The position numbers and the translations under genes were made by a program. A DNA stretch of 17,720 nucleotides from Gammaproteobacteria bacterium (GTDB lineage Bacteria > Pseudomonadota > Gammaproteobacteria > Acidiferrobacterales > Acidiferrobacteraceae): NCBI GenBank assembly GCA_028064935.1, contig JAPTWT010000091.1, forward strand, positions 1-17,720, given 5' to 3'. Of this stretch, positions 7,499 to 15,513 are shown piece after piece (position 1 is the first letter of the stretch; each line of letters begins with the position of its first letter). Under the pieces are notes generated by a model. It had not been told where the DNA came from and did no database searches. It saw nothing but the letters and a program-made list of their open reading frames with translations.

Positions 7499-7702
7499 TA
7501 TTTAGAAATCATAGACCACACAAGCCCTGATCATCGTCCCGAGTCGAGAGAACGAAGTGGTTTGGCTGCCCTAGGCCTGTTTCTCTGAGCACATTTTATG
7601 CCAGTTGCCCATTACCATAAAAGCCTTAATAAGTTATAGCCGAACGCGCATATCCGATCGCCCACCGGTCAACACCATAGAAACCGCCTTGGAGGCTTGA
7701 CC
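7203..7702. other. 500-base interval between the GMD fusion and the sulfotransferase gene
   Basis: No confident gene. Apart from the doubtful frame at 7199-7498, the DNA from 7499 to 7702 carries no open frame of note. A small hairpin GCCT-TGG-AGGC at 7686-7696, just after the GMD stop, is followed on the transcript by GGTTTC; it is too short for a convincing terminator. A promoter for the sulfotransferase/transferase pair could lie here, but no clear -35/-10 pair was recognised. Confidence 0.4.
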
Positions 7703-9814
7703 TTACAGATTCGCGCCCATCGTTCGCTGCCTTTCCGCCATAATCAATTGCGCTATCACTTCCTTAATACCAGACACAGCATACCAACCGAGATGTTGTC
7801 TCGCCTTAGCGGGGTTAGCACACCCTACCGCCACTTCCGTCGGCCGCAGTAAATCCGCACCTATTACCACATGCTCCCGCCATGGCCGACCCACGCTCGC
7901 AAAAGCAAGGTCAACAAACTGCTCCAGGGATATCGTGTGGCCAGTTGCAATTACATAATCCTCCGGCCTCCTTTGCTGGAGCATCAAATACATGGACTCC
8001 ACATATTCCGGCGCCCAGCCCCAGTCCCGCTGAATAGACAAATTACCGAGATGCAACTTCTCATCACTGCCTGCAGCAATACGACAGGCCGCTGCCACGA
8101 TCTTTTTGGTAACAAAGCGGTCCGGCCGGAGAGGCGACTCGTGATTAAATAAGATTCCGGTACAGGCATAAAGGCCGTAGGCCTCGCGGTAAGCGGTCAC
8201 GGACCATGTGGCGGCCGCTTTCGCGACCGCATAAGGGCTCTTGGGTCTAAATGGTGTGGTCTCATCGGCACACTCGCCTTGCGTATCCCCAAAGCACTCA
8301 CTGGATCCGGCATGATAGAACCGTATAGGGCGATGACTCAATCGCACCGCCTCCAGGAGATTCACGGTCCCTATTGCAATCCCCTCCCAGGTCTCTCGTG
8401 GCTCTTGAAACGAGAGCCCGACCGAGCTTTGGCCGGCCAGATGATATATCTCATCTGGCTCGACACGATCCAAAATATCTCGGATGCTTTGGGGGTCAAC
8501 AAGTACCACAGACTCCATCTGAACTTGATCGGCAATCCCCAGGCTGACGAGATTTGTGGTCCGAGCCGTCTGCGCCTGCCGTGACGTACCCCATACCCGG
8601 TAGCCTTTCTCAAGGAGCCACTGCGCCAAGTAGGCCCCGTCTTGACCCGTCACCCCACAAATCAAGGCCCTCTTTTCCGTCACAGGCCTACTCGTGTTAT
8701 AAGAGGGGTAACCGTGACGGCGAATGAGATCATCACACTGTGCGGCCTTAAGATCAGTTCTCGCCATCTCGCGCACCAATTCCTCAAAGGAAATTTTTGG
8801 CGCCCACCCGAGCTTGGTGCGGGCGCGGCTCGCGTCCCCCAACAGCGACTCGACCTCAGACGGCCGAAAATACCGCGGATCCACTGTCACAATGACAGCT
8901 CCCGGCTTTACGGGGTTCACGACATCCTTTGGCAAGCGATCGGGATCGAGACTTTCAACAATTCCCTTCTCTCCCAAACCTTCGCCTTCCCACCGCAACC
9001 GCATTCCCACCTCAGTGGCTGCCGCATCGACAAAAGCGCGTACGGTGTACTGGGTTCCGGAGGCGATCACAAAGTCTTCGGGCTTATCTTGCTGAAGCAT
9101 CAACCACTGCATCTCAACGTAGTCCTTGGCATGCCCCCAGTCGCGCGCAGCCGACAAATTCCCCAGATACAGGCGTTTCTGTAGACCCAAGACGATGCGA
9201 GCTAAGGCGCGCGTAATCTTACGGGTTACAAAGGTCTCACCCCGGACTGGCGATTCGTGGTTAAAGAGGATGCCATTACAGGCATAGAGGCCGTAGGCCT
9301 CGCGGTAGTTTACCGTGATCCAATAGGCATAAAGCTTAGCCACGGCATAGGGGCTACGCGGGTAGAAGGGTGTTGTCTCACGCTGCGGAACCTCTTGCAC
9401 CTTGCCGAAGAGCTCCGAAGTGGACGCTTGGTAATAACGAGTCTTCTTACCCAGACCCAGCATCCGAATAGCCTCCAGGATACGTAAGGCCCCGAGGCCA
9501 TCCGCGTTGGCGGTGTATTCGGGCTCTTCAAAACTCACAGCGACATGGCTTTGCGCGGCTAGGTTGTAGATCTCATCGGGCTGCACCTGCTGTATGACGC
9601 GCTGAAGGCTTGAGGTATCCGTCAGATCGCCGTGATGCAACAAAAATCGGGTATCCGATTCATGAGGATCTTTATACAGATGATCGACGCGCGCCGTGTT
9701 AAAGAGAGAGGAACGGCGCTTCAAACCGTGCACCTCATAACCCTTGTCTAACAACAGCTCGGCCAAGTAGGCCCCGTCTTGACCCGTCACACCGGTAATC
9801 AACGCCCTTTTCAT
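7703..9814 (-). CDS. Fused tandem GDP-mannose 4,6-dehydratase (two GMD modules)
   Basis: A 703-residue protein containing two complete extended short-chain dehydrogenase modules. GMD converts GDP-D-mannose to GDP-4-keto-6-deoxy-D-mannose with bound NADP. Module 1 (1-375) is a canonical GMD: GVTGQDG at 8-14, [10 protein letters not shown], and catalytic T132, E134, Y156 and K160 ([15 protein letters not shown]). Module 2 (381-700) repeats the fold: GVTGQDG 387-393, S504, E506, Y528 and K532 ([15 protein letters not shown]), but lacks the [10 protein letters not shown] segment and is about 50 residues shorter. Both keep [10 protein letters not shown] and a C-terminal RP(S/T)E. Single GMDs are about 325-375 residues. 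The linker ([11 protein letters not shown]) has a GTG codon but no good ribosome site, so one polypeptide is likely. The ATG at 9812-9814 follows AAGGA at short spacing. Module 2 may be a second dehydratase, a 4-keto reductase making GDP-D-rhamnose, or another GDP-sugar enzyme; sequence alone does not decide. Confidence 0.9.
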   Translation of the reverse strand: MKRALITGVTGQDGAYLAELLLDKGYEVHGLKRRSSLFNTARVDHLYKDPHESDTRFLLHHGDLTDTSSLQRVIQQVQPDEIYNLAAQSHVAVSFEEPEYTANADGLGALRILEAIRMLGLGKKTRYYQASTSELFGKVQEVPQRETTPFYPRSPYAVAKLYAYWITVNYREAYGLYACNGILFNHESPVRGETFVTRKITRALARIVLGLQKRLYLGNLSAARDWGHAKDYVEMQWLMLQQDKPEDFVIASGTQYTVRAFVDAAATEVGMRLRWEGEGLGEKGIVESLDPDRLPKDVVNPVKPGAVIVTVDPRYFRPSEVESLLGDASRARTKLGWAPKISFEELVREMARTDLKAAQCDDLIRRHGYPSYNTSRPVTEKRALICGVTGQDGAYLAQWLLEKGYRVWGTSRQAQTARTTNLVSLGIADQVQMESVVLVDPQSIRDILDRVEPDEIYHLAGQSSVGLSFQEPRETWEGIAIGTVNLLEAVRLSHRPIRFYHAGSSECFGDTQGECADETTPFRPKSPYAVAKAAATWSVTAYREAYGLYACTGILFNHESPLRPDRFVTKKIVAAACRIAAGSDEKLHLGNLSIQRDWGWAPEYVESMYLMLQQRRPEDYVIATGHTISLEQFVDLAFASVGRPWREHVVIGADLLRPTEVAVGCANPAKARQHLGWYAVSGIKEVIAQLIMAERQRTMGANL
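8625..8653. repeat. 29-base direct repeat, copy in GMD module 2
   Basis: Identical over 29 bases to 9762-9790 (starts GCCAAGTAGGCCCCG). It encodes the [10 protein letters not shown] nucleotide-binding region of module 2 with the same codons as module 1. A second pair, 8161-8191 and 9277-9307, matches at 30 of 31 bases and encodes [10 protein letters not shown]. Such identity could permit recombination that removes one module. Confidence 0.8.
9762..9790. repeat. 29-base direct repeat, copy in GMD module 1
   Basis: Partner of 8625-8653; the copies are about 1.14 kb apart, the length of one module, and in the same orientation. Confidence 0.8.
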
Positions 9815-10093
9815 GAGATCCTTATTTTATCCTATAGTCGCCCTTACGACTGGGCCCTATGCTTGCCGGTTTCTGTCAAAAGTTGCCCTAATTCACGGCT
9901 ACTCTCAATCCGCCTTGCTTAGGACGCAGCGAAGACATCCAAACTGCCTCTTGAGAGAAAACCGTTTCGTAGGGATTAATGCTGCCACAGAGGTGGTATT
10001 TTGTCAGCAGAAAATCCGTCCGCAAGGAAGCCAGTATTTTCTGCCTGTCCATATCCCCCGCTCGTAGGCCCAATACGTATTCTGTCGCACCCA

Positions 10094-11257
10094 CTAACGA
10101 GACGACCCTCCCGCCTGCACCAAAACCGTACGCAACTGTTGCCCCGCTTCTTCCCACCGATAGAGCCGCGCCCGCCTAAGACCCCGTTCCCGCAACGTCG
10201 CCCGCAAGGCAGTATCCTCAACAATCTTCACCATGGCCGCCGCCAGCGCCTCTACGTCCAGAGGATCGACGTAGAGTCCCGCATCGCCACAAGCCTCGGG
10301 TATCGCGCTCGTATTGGCGACCACGGCCACGCAACCACAGGCCATAGCCTCCAATGGCGGGAGCCCAAAACCCTCATAGAGCGAGGGGTAAACGAGAGCT
10401 GATGCCAAGCGATAGAGCGCCGGCAGTTCCTCATCTCGCACATGACCTAGAAGTTGCACTTCACCCGCATGCACCATCCGCTGAAGGGTCCCCGCCAGAC
10501 GGTCCATCTTCCAGCCAATTTGGCCCGCGATCACAAGTCGGTATTCGGCTCTTATGCGCGCCGGTAATTGGGCATAAGCCGCCAGCAAGCGTCCCAAGTT
10601 CTTGCGTGGTTCAAGGGTAGCCAGAAACAAAAAAAACGGTCGCGCGTCATTAAGTGACGATAGCGGACCCACGCTTTCCCGAGGATCTCCGTTCGGCGTA
10701 AAGATATCCCGAACGCCTGGCGCAATAATGTGAAGTCGATCCTTGACATCCGGGAACTCCCGCATGATCTCGTCAGCGCTAAATCGGGAGAGAGTTAGGA
10801 CCGCGGCCGCGCGCGCGATACTGCTTCCCAAATGCTTGCGAAAGAGCTGTAGTCGCTCTTCTGGGTGTGTCTCAGGGAAACGAATATGGGACAAGTCGTG
10901 GACCGTAATTACAGTCGGTGCGGCCAAAGGGGGAACCAGGAACCCTGGGGCAAAAACGACATCGGGCCGATGAAAGCGACTCAAGGCACGGTAGGCCAAG
11001 GCCTTCACGCCATAGATCAAGACCTGGCCCCCCGGAAGACCCGTGCGAACGGCTTCAATCCTGCCCCTGGTACTGACACTCAGGGGCACCGGAAACGCCC
11101 GCTGCCAGCGCCAGCCGCACGCAAAAATCAGATCTGTGTCGGGATACTGAGCAAGCTCCCGACAAAGCTCGTGCGTATAACGACCCACGCCAGTCAACGG
11201 CCGATACAAGCTGCAGGCATCTACCGCAATCTTACACGTCACCCCGACCCCGTCCAT
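10094..11257 (-). CDS. GT4 glycosyltransferase (mannosyltransferase-like)
   Basis: A 387-residue GT-B transferase resembling the mannosyl/rhamnosyltransferases of O-antigen clusters. Seen: N-terminal CKIAVDACSLYRPLTGVGRY (8-27, acceptor-side Rossmann start with G-V-G-R-Y), TVHDLSH (118-124), the donor-site signature LEPRKN (215-220), and the E-x7-E motif E295-E303 (YEGFGLPPLEAMACG). Length is normal for the family. The ATG at 11255-11257 is used; a GTG five codons later (before TCKIAVDA) would also fit. It lies 88 bases after the next transferase gene upstream, with a dyad in between, and 279 bases before the GMD fusion. The protein lacks a signal peptide or membrane helix and should act at the inner face of the membrane on a lipid-linked glycan. 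Donor is inferred as GDP-mannose or GDP-rhamnose from context. Confidence 0.88.
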   Translation of the reverse strand: MDGVGVTCKIAVDACSLYRPLTGVGRYTHELCRELAQYPDTDLIFACGWRWQRAFPVPLSVSTRGRIEAVRTGLPGGQVLIYGVKALAYRALSRFHRPDVVFAPGFLVPPLAAPTVITVHDLSHIRFPETHPEERLQLFRKHLGSSIARAAAVLTLSRFSADEIMREFPDVKDRLHIIAPGVRDIFTPNGDPRESVGPLSSLNDARPFFLFLATLEPRKNLGRLLAAYAQLPARIRAEYRLVIAGQIGWKMDRLAGTLQRMVHAGEVQLLGHVRDEELPALYRLASALVYPSLYEGFGLPPLEAMACGCVAVVANTSAIPEACGDAGLYVDPLDVEALAAAMVKIVEDTALRATLRERGLRRARLYRWEEAGQQLRTVLVQAGGSSR

Positions 11258-11285
11258 CCGTCAAAATGGCTTACCCACTCACACC

Positions 11286-11305
11286 GCATGAGTAGTATCT
11301 CATGC
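11286..11305. promoter_or_regulatory. Perfect dyad between two glycosyltransferase genes
   Basis: GCATGAG-TAGTAT-CTCATGC has 7-base perfect arms and a 6-base spacer. It lies 29 bases upstream of the ATG at 11257, in the 88-base gap between the two GT4 genes. No T-run follows on either strand, so a protein-binding site or mRNA hairpin fits better than an intrinsic terminator. Confidence 0.4.
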
Positions 11306-11345
11306 TTATCGGACAGCTGCGTCTCAAAAGGCTAAAAGCTCCCCC

Positions 11346-12461
11346 TTAAAGAAGCCCCGCGACCTCTTCCAGTGCTTGAAACGTAAGTTCTGCCGTGCGC
11401 CTCCACGAGAAAGTCGCCGCGCGATCACGGCCCTTGGCGCTTAATGCCTCACGTAACCATGGGTCCTTAAGCAATCGCTCCAAACCCATGCGGATCGACC
11501 CCTCATCGAGAGGATCCACCAGGTATGCCGCATCCCCTGCCACCTCGGCCGTTGCCCCTACCCCGCTTGTAAGCACCGGCACACCGACACTCATGGCCTC
11601 AATCACCGGAAGCCCAAAGCCTTCATAAAGCGATGGATAGGCGAGGAAGGTCGCACCTTGCAAAAGCTCGCGTAGCCTAGCCTCCTCAAAATATCCCAAA
11701 AACTGCACCCCATAGGCCTCTTGGGCCTCGCGCGCCCCCAAATCCCCCATCATCCAGCCATCCGGTCCCGCCACATATAAGCGCGTCCGCCCGCGGATCG
11801 CGGGCGCAAGGGCGCACCAAGCGCGCAGCAAACGCGGCAAATTCTTGCGGGGCTCAAGGGTGCCGATCGCCAAGACATAAGGCTGCCGATCCCCATCCGC
11901 CGCCAATCGGCCTGCAACCTCGCCACCAAAGGCTCGTGGCCCTAGGAGCGTCACACGAATCTTCCGTGCAATAGCAGGATATAAACGGGCAATATCTGCC
12001 TTGGTCGTCTCAGACACCGCAAGCACGACACGGGCCTTCGCGAGCGACCAGCCGATCACGGCGCCAAAATACCAGCGCTTCACCCACTCGTGCACCGCGG
12101 GTAGAGTTCGAAATGTCATGTCATGCACGGTCACTACGCACGGGCAACGCGACAGCACGGGTACGACAAATGTCGCCCCCCAATGCACATCACACCGAAC
12201 ACGAGCCGCCGCGAACGGCAAAACCCAATGCTGCCATAGGCTACGTATGCCCCGGCCGTCCGGCGCAAAATGATACTCAAAGCGGCTATCAAGCTTTAGC
12301 TGATCGAAATACCGCTGGGTCTTCGGGCTTATGAAGACATGGAAATGGGCTATGATGTGCTTATCCTCATTCCATACCCGTAGGATTTCCAAAAGATAGA
12401 CCGCCGTGCCGGTCTTAAAACGGCCAAGACCCGTAGCGTCCACCGCGATCGTAAGTGGCAT
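11346..12461 (-). CDS. GT4 glycosyltransferase (mannosyltransferase-like)
   Basis: A 371-residue GT-B transferase. Motifs: LTIAVDATGLGRFKTGTAVY (3-22), TVHDMTF (111-117), donor-site LEPRKN (202-207), E-x7-E motif E280-E288 (YEGFGLPVIEAMSVG), and a typical C-terminal FSWRRTAELTFQAL. The start chosen is the ATG at 12459-12461, because AGGA precedes it by 10 bases and the conserved Rossmann strand begins at once; a GTG at 12498-12500 would add 13 residues unlike the family. It is similar in layout to the transferase at 10094-11257, but the two are distinct proteins. Just upstream is a three-armed inverted repeat that can pair with the ribosome site, so translation may be controlled. About 1 kb separates it from manC. 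Donor and linkage are unknown; mannose or 6-deoxyhexose is inferred from context. Confidence 0.88.
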   Translation of the reverse strand: MPLTIAVDATGLGRFKTGTAVYLLEILRVWNEDKHIIAHFHVFISPKTQRYFDQLKLDSRFEYHFAPDGRGIRSLWQHWVLPFAAARVRCDVHWGATFVVPVLSRCPCVVTVHDMTFRTLPAVHEWVKRWYFGAVIGWSLAKARVVLAVSETTKADIARLYPAIARKIRVTLLGPRAFGGEVAGRLAADGDRQPYVLAIGTLEPRKNLPRLLRAWCALAPAIRGRTRLYVAGPDGWMMGDLGAREAQEAYGVQFLGYFEEARLRELLQGATFLAYPSLYEGFGLPVIEAMSVGVPVLTSGVGATAEVAGDAAYLVDPLDEGSIRMGLERLLKDPWLREALSAKGRDRAATFSWRRTAELTFQALEEVAGLL

Positions 12462-12462
12462 C

Positions 12463-12483
12463 AGGATGTTATCCTGGCAGGAT
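12463..12483 (-). promoter_or_regulatory. Three-armed inverted repeat covering the ribosome site
   Basis: On the coding strand the leader reads ATCCT-GCC-AGGAT-AAC-ATCCT and then G-ATG. The central AGGAT contains the ribosome-binding AGGA and can pair with either flanking ATCCT, each through a 3-base loop. Either hairpin would hide the site, suggesting translational control, or alternatively a compact operator. Only the symmetry is observed. Confidence 0.4.
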
Positions 12484-13464
12484 CGAGCAAAGAACCCCAC
12501 ATACGATCCTGCCGAAAATCATCGTTCCCCTGACACGCTTGTAATCCCATATTGACCATTACCCCTTCCCGATCATTCCTTGGACGCAACCTACCGCGGC
12601 GGCACTTACTGGCTCGCCGCTGGCGCACCCCTCATCTGCTTAATCTCTTGCAATCACAGCGCGCAAAACAACGCCGCGTTCATTTCACTTCGTCGCGCGG
12701 AATACATACGTCAAGCTAGCAAGCACAGATTGCGTGCATCCTCTGCATGCCGAAAATTATGCCCACCTTTTTTTGTGACCCACACCAACACCTTATCGAT
12801 ATCAAGTATTGACTCGGCAGACCTCAAACGAGTGAACTTAAATGTCCCATACAATCACCCCCCATTTAGAACCGCAATTGAAGGGGCAATTATCGACCAT
12901 GAGATCCACATGGTGAAATCCGCAAAGTTGTAGGCCTTCTATGCCATCAAGCAAAGACACACATTCTTTCCGGCTCGACCTCGCTCTCCTTTTTCACGGG
13001 CTTTTCTACAGCTAACAGGCGCCCATTAGGCTCCGCCCGGGGACTGCTGCTGTTCTCCCTTCGGCTTGAGATCGTGGGGCATTATGGCGGCGCCAAGATC
13101 CTGCCAGAATCCCACCTTATCCATATCCGCAGAACCTTCCCTCGACCGGTGCGCTTTTTTTCGCTCTCAAAGGCGCCAATAACTAAGATAAACGGGCGAA
13201 TAATGTCTATCCATTTGGCGTTGCGCTATTCTACCATACCCGCTTATTTATTGAGATTAGATCAGAGTTTCTGTAGGCCACAGATCATAAGCTTTTGTGT
13301 ATATCCACCTGCTATACAACTTGCCACGCCACCTGCGGCCAAGGCCCCTTTGTGGCGCTTTCGCTCACCCTTGCAACACGCCCCCTGATCACCCCCTTGT
13401 ACCGCCTACCCCCTCACCGCGCATGTCGATGACCCTCGCCTTATCACGCCTTGCTGTCAGCCTT
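12484..13464. other. About 1 kb without a convincing gene, between manC and the GT4 gene
   Basis: The minus strand, which carries the neighbours, has no open frame worth naming. Two plus-strand frames exist (12580-12933 with a TTG start, 13074-13388 with ATG), but they lack ribosome sites and recognisable domains, and their composition looks like chance. Near 13381-13413, downstream of the manC stop, three C5 runs make the manC 3' transcript G-rich. The size of this gap inside a biosynthetic cluster suggests a lost gene or an unrecognised RNA or regulatory region. Confidence 0.4.
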
Positions 13465-14934
13465 CTATTCGCCGGCCACCATCCCGTCACTTGCCGTGTG
13501 GCGACCATAGTTATCGTCGATCCGTATGATGTCATCTTCACCAAGGTAGCTGCCGGATTGAACCTCGATAATCTCTAGCGGAATCGTACCGGGATTCGCC
13601 AACCTATGAGCCTTTCCAAGCGGGATATATGTAGACTGGTTTTCGCTCAAAAGCATACTTTCACTTCCGCAGGTAATTGCGGCCGTGCCTTTTACCACGA
13701 TCCAATGTTCCGCGCGGTGATTATGCATCTGCAAAGAAAGACTTGCTCCTGGATTAACTGATATCCGCTTCACTTTAAATCGGTGGCCGTCGTCCAGGGT
13801 ATCGTACCACCCCCATGGCCTATGTACTTTGCGATGATAAAAATGCTCTTCCCGTTTGCACCGAGTCAGCGCTTGCACGACATGCTTAACATCCTGGCAA
13901 CGAACCTTGTCTGACACCAGTATGGCATCCGGTGTCTCTATAACCACAAGGTCTTTCATGCCCACTAGGCTTACAAGGCGACTCGTCGCGTACACAAGCG
14001 TATTCATGCTATCAATCGATATCACATCGCCATGATGCGCGTTACCATTGTCATCTTTAGGTAAAGACCTCCACACGGCGTCCCATGCCCCGAGATCGCT
14101 CCACTGAGCCTCAAGCTGAACCATACGAATATCGATCTCGTTTTCTAAGCACCGTTCTATCACCGCATAGTCAATGGAATCGCTTGGTGTCGCACGAAAT
14201 TCCGCCTCCGCAGGTCGCACAAAATCTTGGTCCGTGCGCCGCAAATCCCACGACAACCGCAATGGTTGGCTAATGTCCGGCCGCAATCGTTCCAGGCTTG
14301 CGAGCCACACTGATGCGCGCAGCACAAATATCCCGGCATTCCAATAATAGTCTCCCGCCTCCACAAACGCTTCTGCGACTGCGATACTTGGCTTCTCGGT
14401 AAACTGCCTTACCATCATCGCGGGTCCATCGGACACTTTATGCGCTTGGATGTATCCATAGCCTACTTCCGCGCGCTTTGGCGTTATACCAAGCACAGCA
14501 ATATGACCGGTTAGCGCCGCTTCAATAGCGCCCCGTATTGCGGTCGCAAACGCCGCCTCGTTTCCTACGGTTTGATCGGCTGGCGTGACTACAAGAACGG
14601 GGTCTTGACCCGCCTCTGTCGCTGCAAGCGCAGCCAGGGTTAACGCTGGAGCGGTATTGCGAGCTATAGGCTCGAGGATTATCGCTTCGGGACGAATCTT
14701 GATTTCACGCAGCTGTTCGAGCGCTAGGAATCGGTGCTCCTCGCTGGTCACAATAAGCGGCTGCTCCGCCACGATGTCCCCAGCGCCAAGCCCCGCAACG
14801 CGCTTAACTGCCAACTGGAACAAGCTTTCATTGCCCGTCAAGCATAGAAACTGCTTCGGAAATCCCTCCCTGGACAACGGCCACAGCCGGGTACCAGAGC
14901 CCCCACAGAGAATAACCGGCCGAATCGCATTCAT
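13465..14934 (-). CDS. manC: Mannose-1-phosphate guanylyltransferase / mannose-6-phosphate isomerase
   Basis: A 489-residue bifunctional type II enzyme (ManC/CpsB/AlgA/WbpW family). The N-terminal domain makes GDP-mannose from mannose 1-phosphate and GTP: GGSGTRLWPLSR at 11-22 with FPKQF 25-29, QFTEKP 177-182 and YYWNAGIF 196-203. The C-terminal cupin (about 365-478) isomerises fructose 6-phosphate and mannose 6-phosphate: RPWGWYDTLD 372-381, metal-binding QMHNHRAEHW 402-411, IPLGKAHRLANPG 437-449 and GEDDIIRIDDNYGR 465-478. Length is normal. The ATG at 14932-14934 has GAGGGA 9 bases upstream; the frame is open for 48 further codons upstream, but those do not look like this family. It supplies GDP-mannose to the GMD fusion and the transferases. 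Phosphomannomutase, also required, is not in the window. The gene stands alone, with gaps of about 1 kb below and 565 bases above. Confidence 0.95.
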   Translation of the reverse strand: MNAIRPVILCGGSGTRLWPLSREGFPKQFLCLTGNESLFQLAVKRVAGLGAGDIVAEQPLIVTSEEHRFLALEQLREIKIRPEAIILEPIARNTAPALTLAALAATEAGQDPVLVVTPADQTVGNEAAFATAIRGAIEAALTGHIAVLGITPKRAEVGYGYIQAHKVSDGPAMMVRQFTEKPSIAVAEAFVEAGDYYWNAGIFVLRASVWLASLERLRPDISQPLRLSWDLRRTDQDFVRPAEAEFRATPSDSIDYAVIERCLENEIDIRMVQLEAQWSDLGAWDAVWRSLPKDDNGNAHHGDVISIDSMNTLVYATSRLVSLVGMKDLVVIETPDAILVSDKVRCQDVKHVVQALTRCKREEHFYHRKVHRPWGWYDTLDDGHRFKVKRISVNPGASLSLQMHNHRAEHWIVVKGTAAITCGSESMLLSENQSTYIPLGKAHRLANPGTIPLEIIEVQSGSYLGEDDIIRIDDNYGRHTASDGMVAGE

Positions 14935-15499
14935 AACGACAAATCCCTCAAAAATGTTCCTGGTTCCACTAGCGATCTCGCCTGAAAAAAGAAAAGCGCT
15001 TAAGGTACGAATTGCCCCGCAATACAATTCCCTAGACGGCTCGCAACGATTTTCGTGTCCTGCGACCACGCCCTCCAAGCGGCCCCCTTAGGGCTCGCTG
15101 AGAACGCAAACTATTCCTAGTAGCCACGAGGCCATCGAAACTACTGGGAGGCACAACCAGGACAGTTCTCCCATACTGGTTCACATGTGACACGCTCGCA
15201 ACCAATCAAAAATGGCTCGCACATGATAATCCTACGCTGCGCCCCAGGAGCAGCAAAGCCAAGAGGCGTAATCCGCGGGAGACGTAGGCTCTTGCGGCCC
15301 GCAATGGGCGCACGGCTCGACTGTGGGACCGCAGCCCCAGCACACTTCATGGCCTCGCTGTGGGATCATAGACCCTGCGGCCCACAATGTAGGTTGCGCC
15401 GAGACCGGCCATGCGGCCGGCCATGTCGAGGGCACAAGGGCGACTTGGATCCGGGTCGCGCTTACCAAAAACCGGCGCACACTTATCCTTTGGCATCTA
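14935..15499. other. 565-base interval upstream of manC
   Basis: Holds the manC leader, with an operator-like dyad at 15009-15030, and a doubtful Cys-rich frame at 15232-15513. Short imperfect repeats occur at 15293-15425, including CCGGCCATG twice (15405-15413, 15417-15425). No confident promoter hexamers were recognised. Confidence 0.4.
15009..15030. promoter_or_regulatory. Operator-like dyad upstream of manC
   Basis: GAATTG, a 10-base spacer, then CAATTC: perfect 6-base arms with centres one helical turn or so apart, 74 bases before the manC ATG. The spacing suits a dimeric regulator; no family can be named. Confidence 0.25.
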
Positions 15500-15513
15500 T
15501 TACCCTGCGACAT
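15232..15513 (-). CDS. Doubtful Cys-rich small protein (CxxC-x6-CxxC)
   Basis: A 93-residue frame whose ATG (15511-15513) lies inside the last codons of the upstream glycosyltransferase, a 14-base overlap like those in operons. Residues about 58-71 read CWGCGPTVEPCAHC, a CxxC-x6-CxxC knuckle that could bind zinc; WLCC follows near the C-terminus. The first 55 residues show nothing recognisable and there is no strong ribosome site. In another frame just downstream (15141-15231), a further Cys-rich stretch ends CEPVWENCPGCASQ, so a frameshifted zinc-ribbon gene is possible. Chance is the main alternative. Confidence 0.2.
   Translation of the reverse strand: MSQGNRCQRISVRRFLVSATRIQVALVPSTWPAAWPVSAQPTLWAAGSMIPQRGHEVCWGCGPTVEPCAHCGPQEPTSPADYASWLCCSWGAA

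Noticed and set aside
9874..9879. Perfect TTGACA on the minus strand upstream of the GMD fusion
   Set aside because: No acceptable -10 hexamer at 16-18 bases; the nearest candidate is at 13 bases and poor.
9888..10157. Minus-strand 89-codon frame overlapping the end of the GT4 gene; an internal ATG at MDRQKILASL would give 54 residues
   Set aside because: G-rich sequence lies too close to the internal ATG to serve as a ribosome site, and no family resemblance is seen.
12580..12933. Plus-strand 117-codon frame with a Leu-rich stretch ending in a lipobox-like LISC
   Set aside because: TTG start without a ribosome site, no charged N-terminal region before the hydrophobic part, no recognisable family, and no support from neighbours.
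13074..13388. Plus-strand 104-codon frame
   Set aside because: No ribosome site or recognisable motif; composition changes abruptly along its length.
15293..15425. Recurrent TGCGGCCC-like blocks and a twofold CCGGCCATG
   Set aside because: Too short and irregular for a CRISPR or a defined repeat family; may reflect local GC-rich composition.
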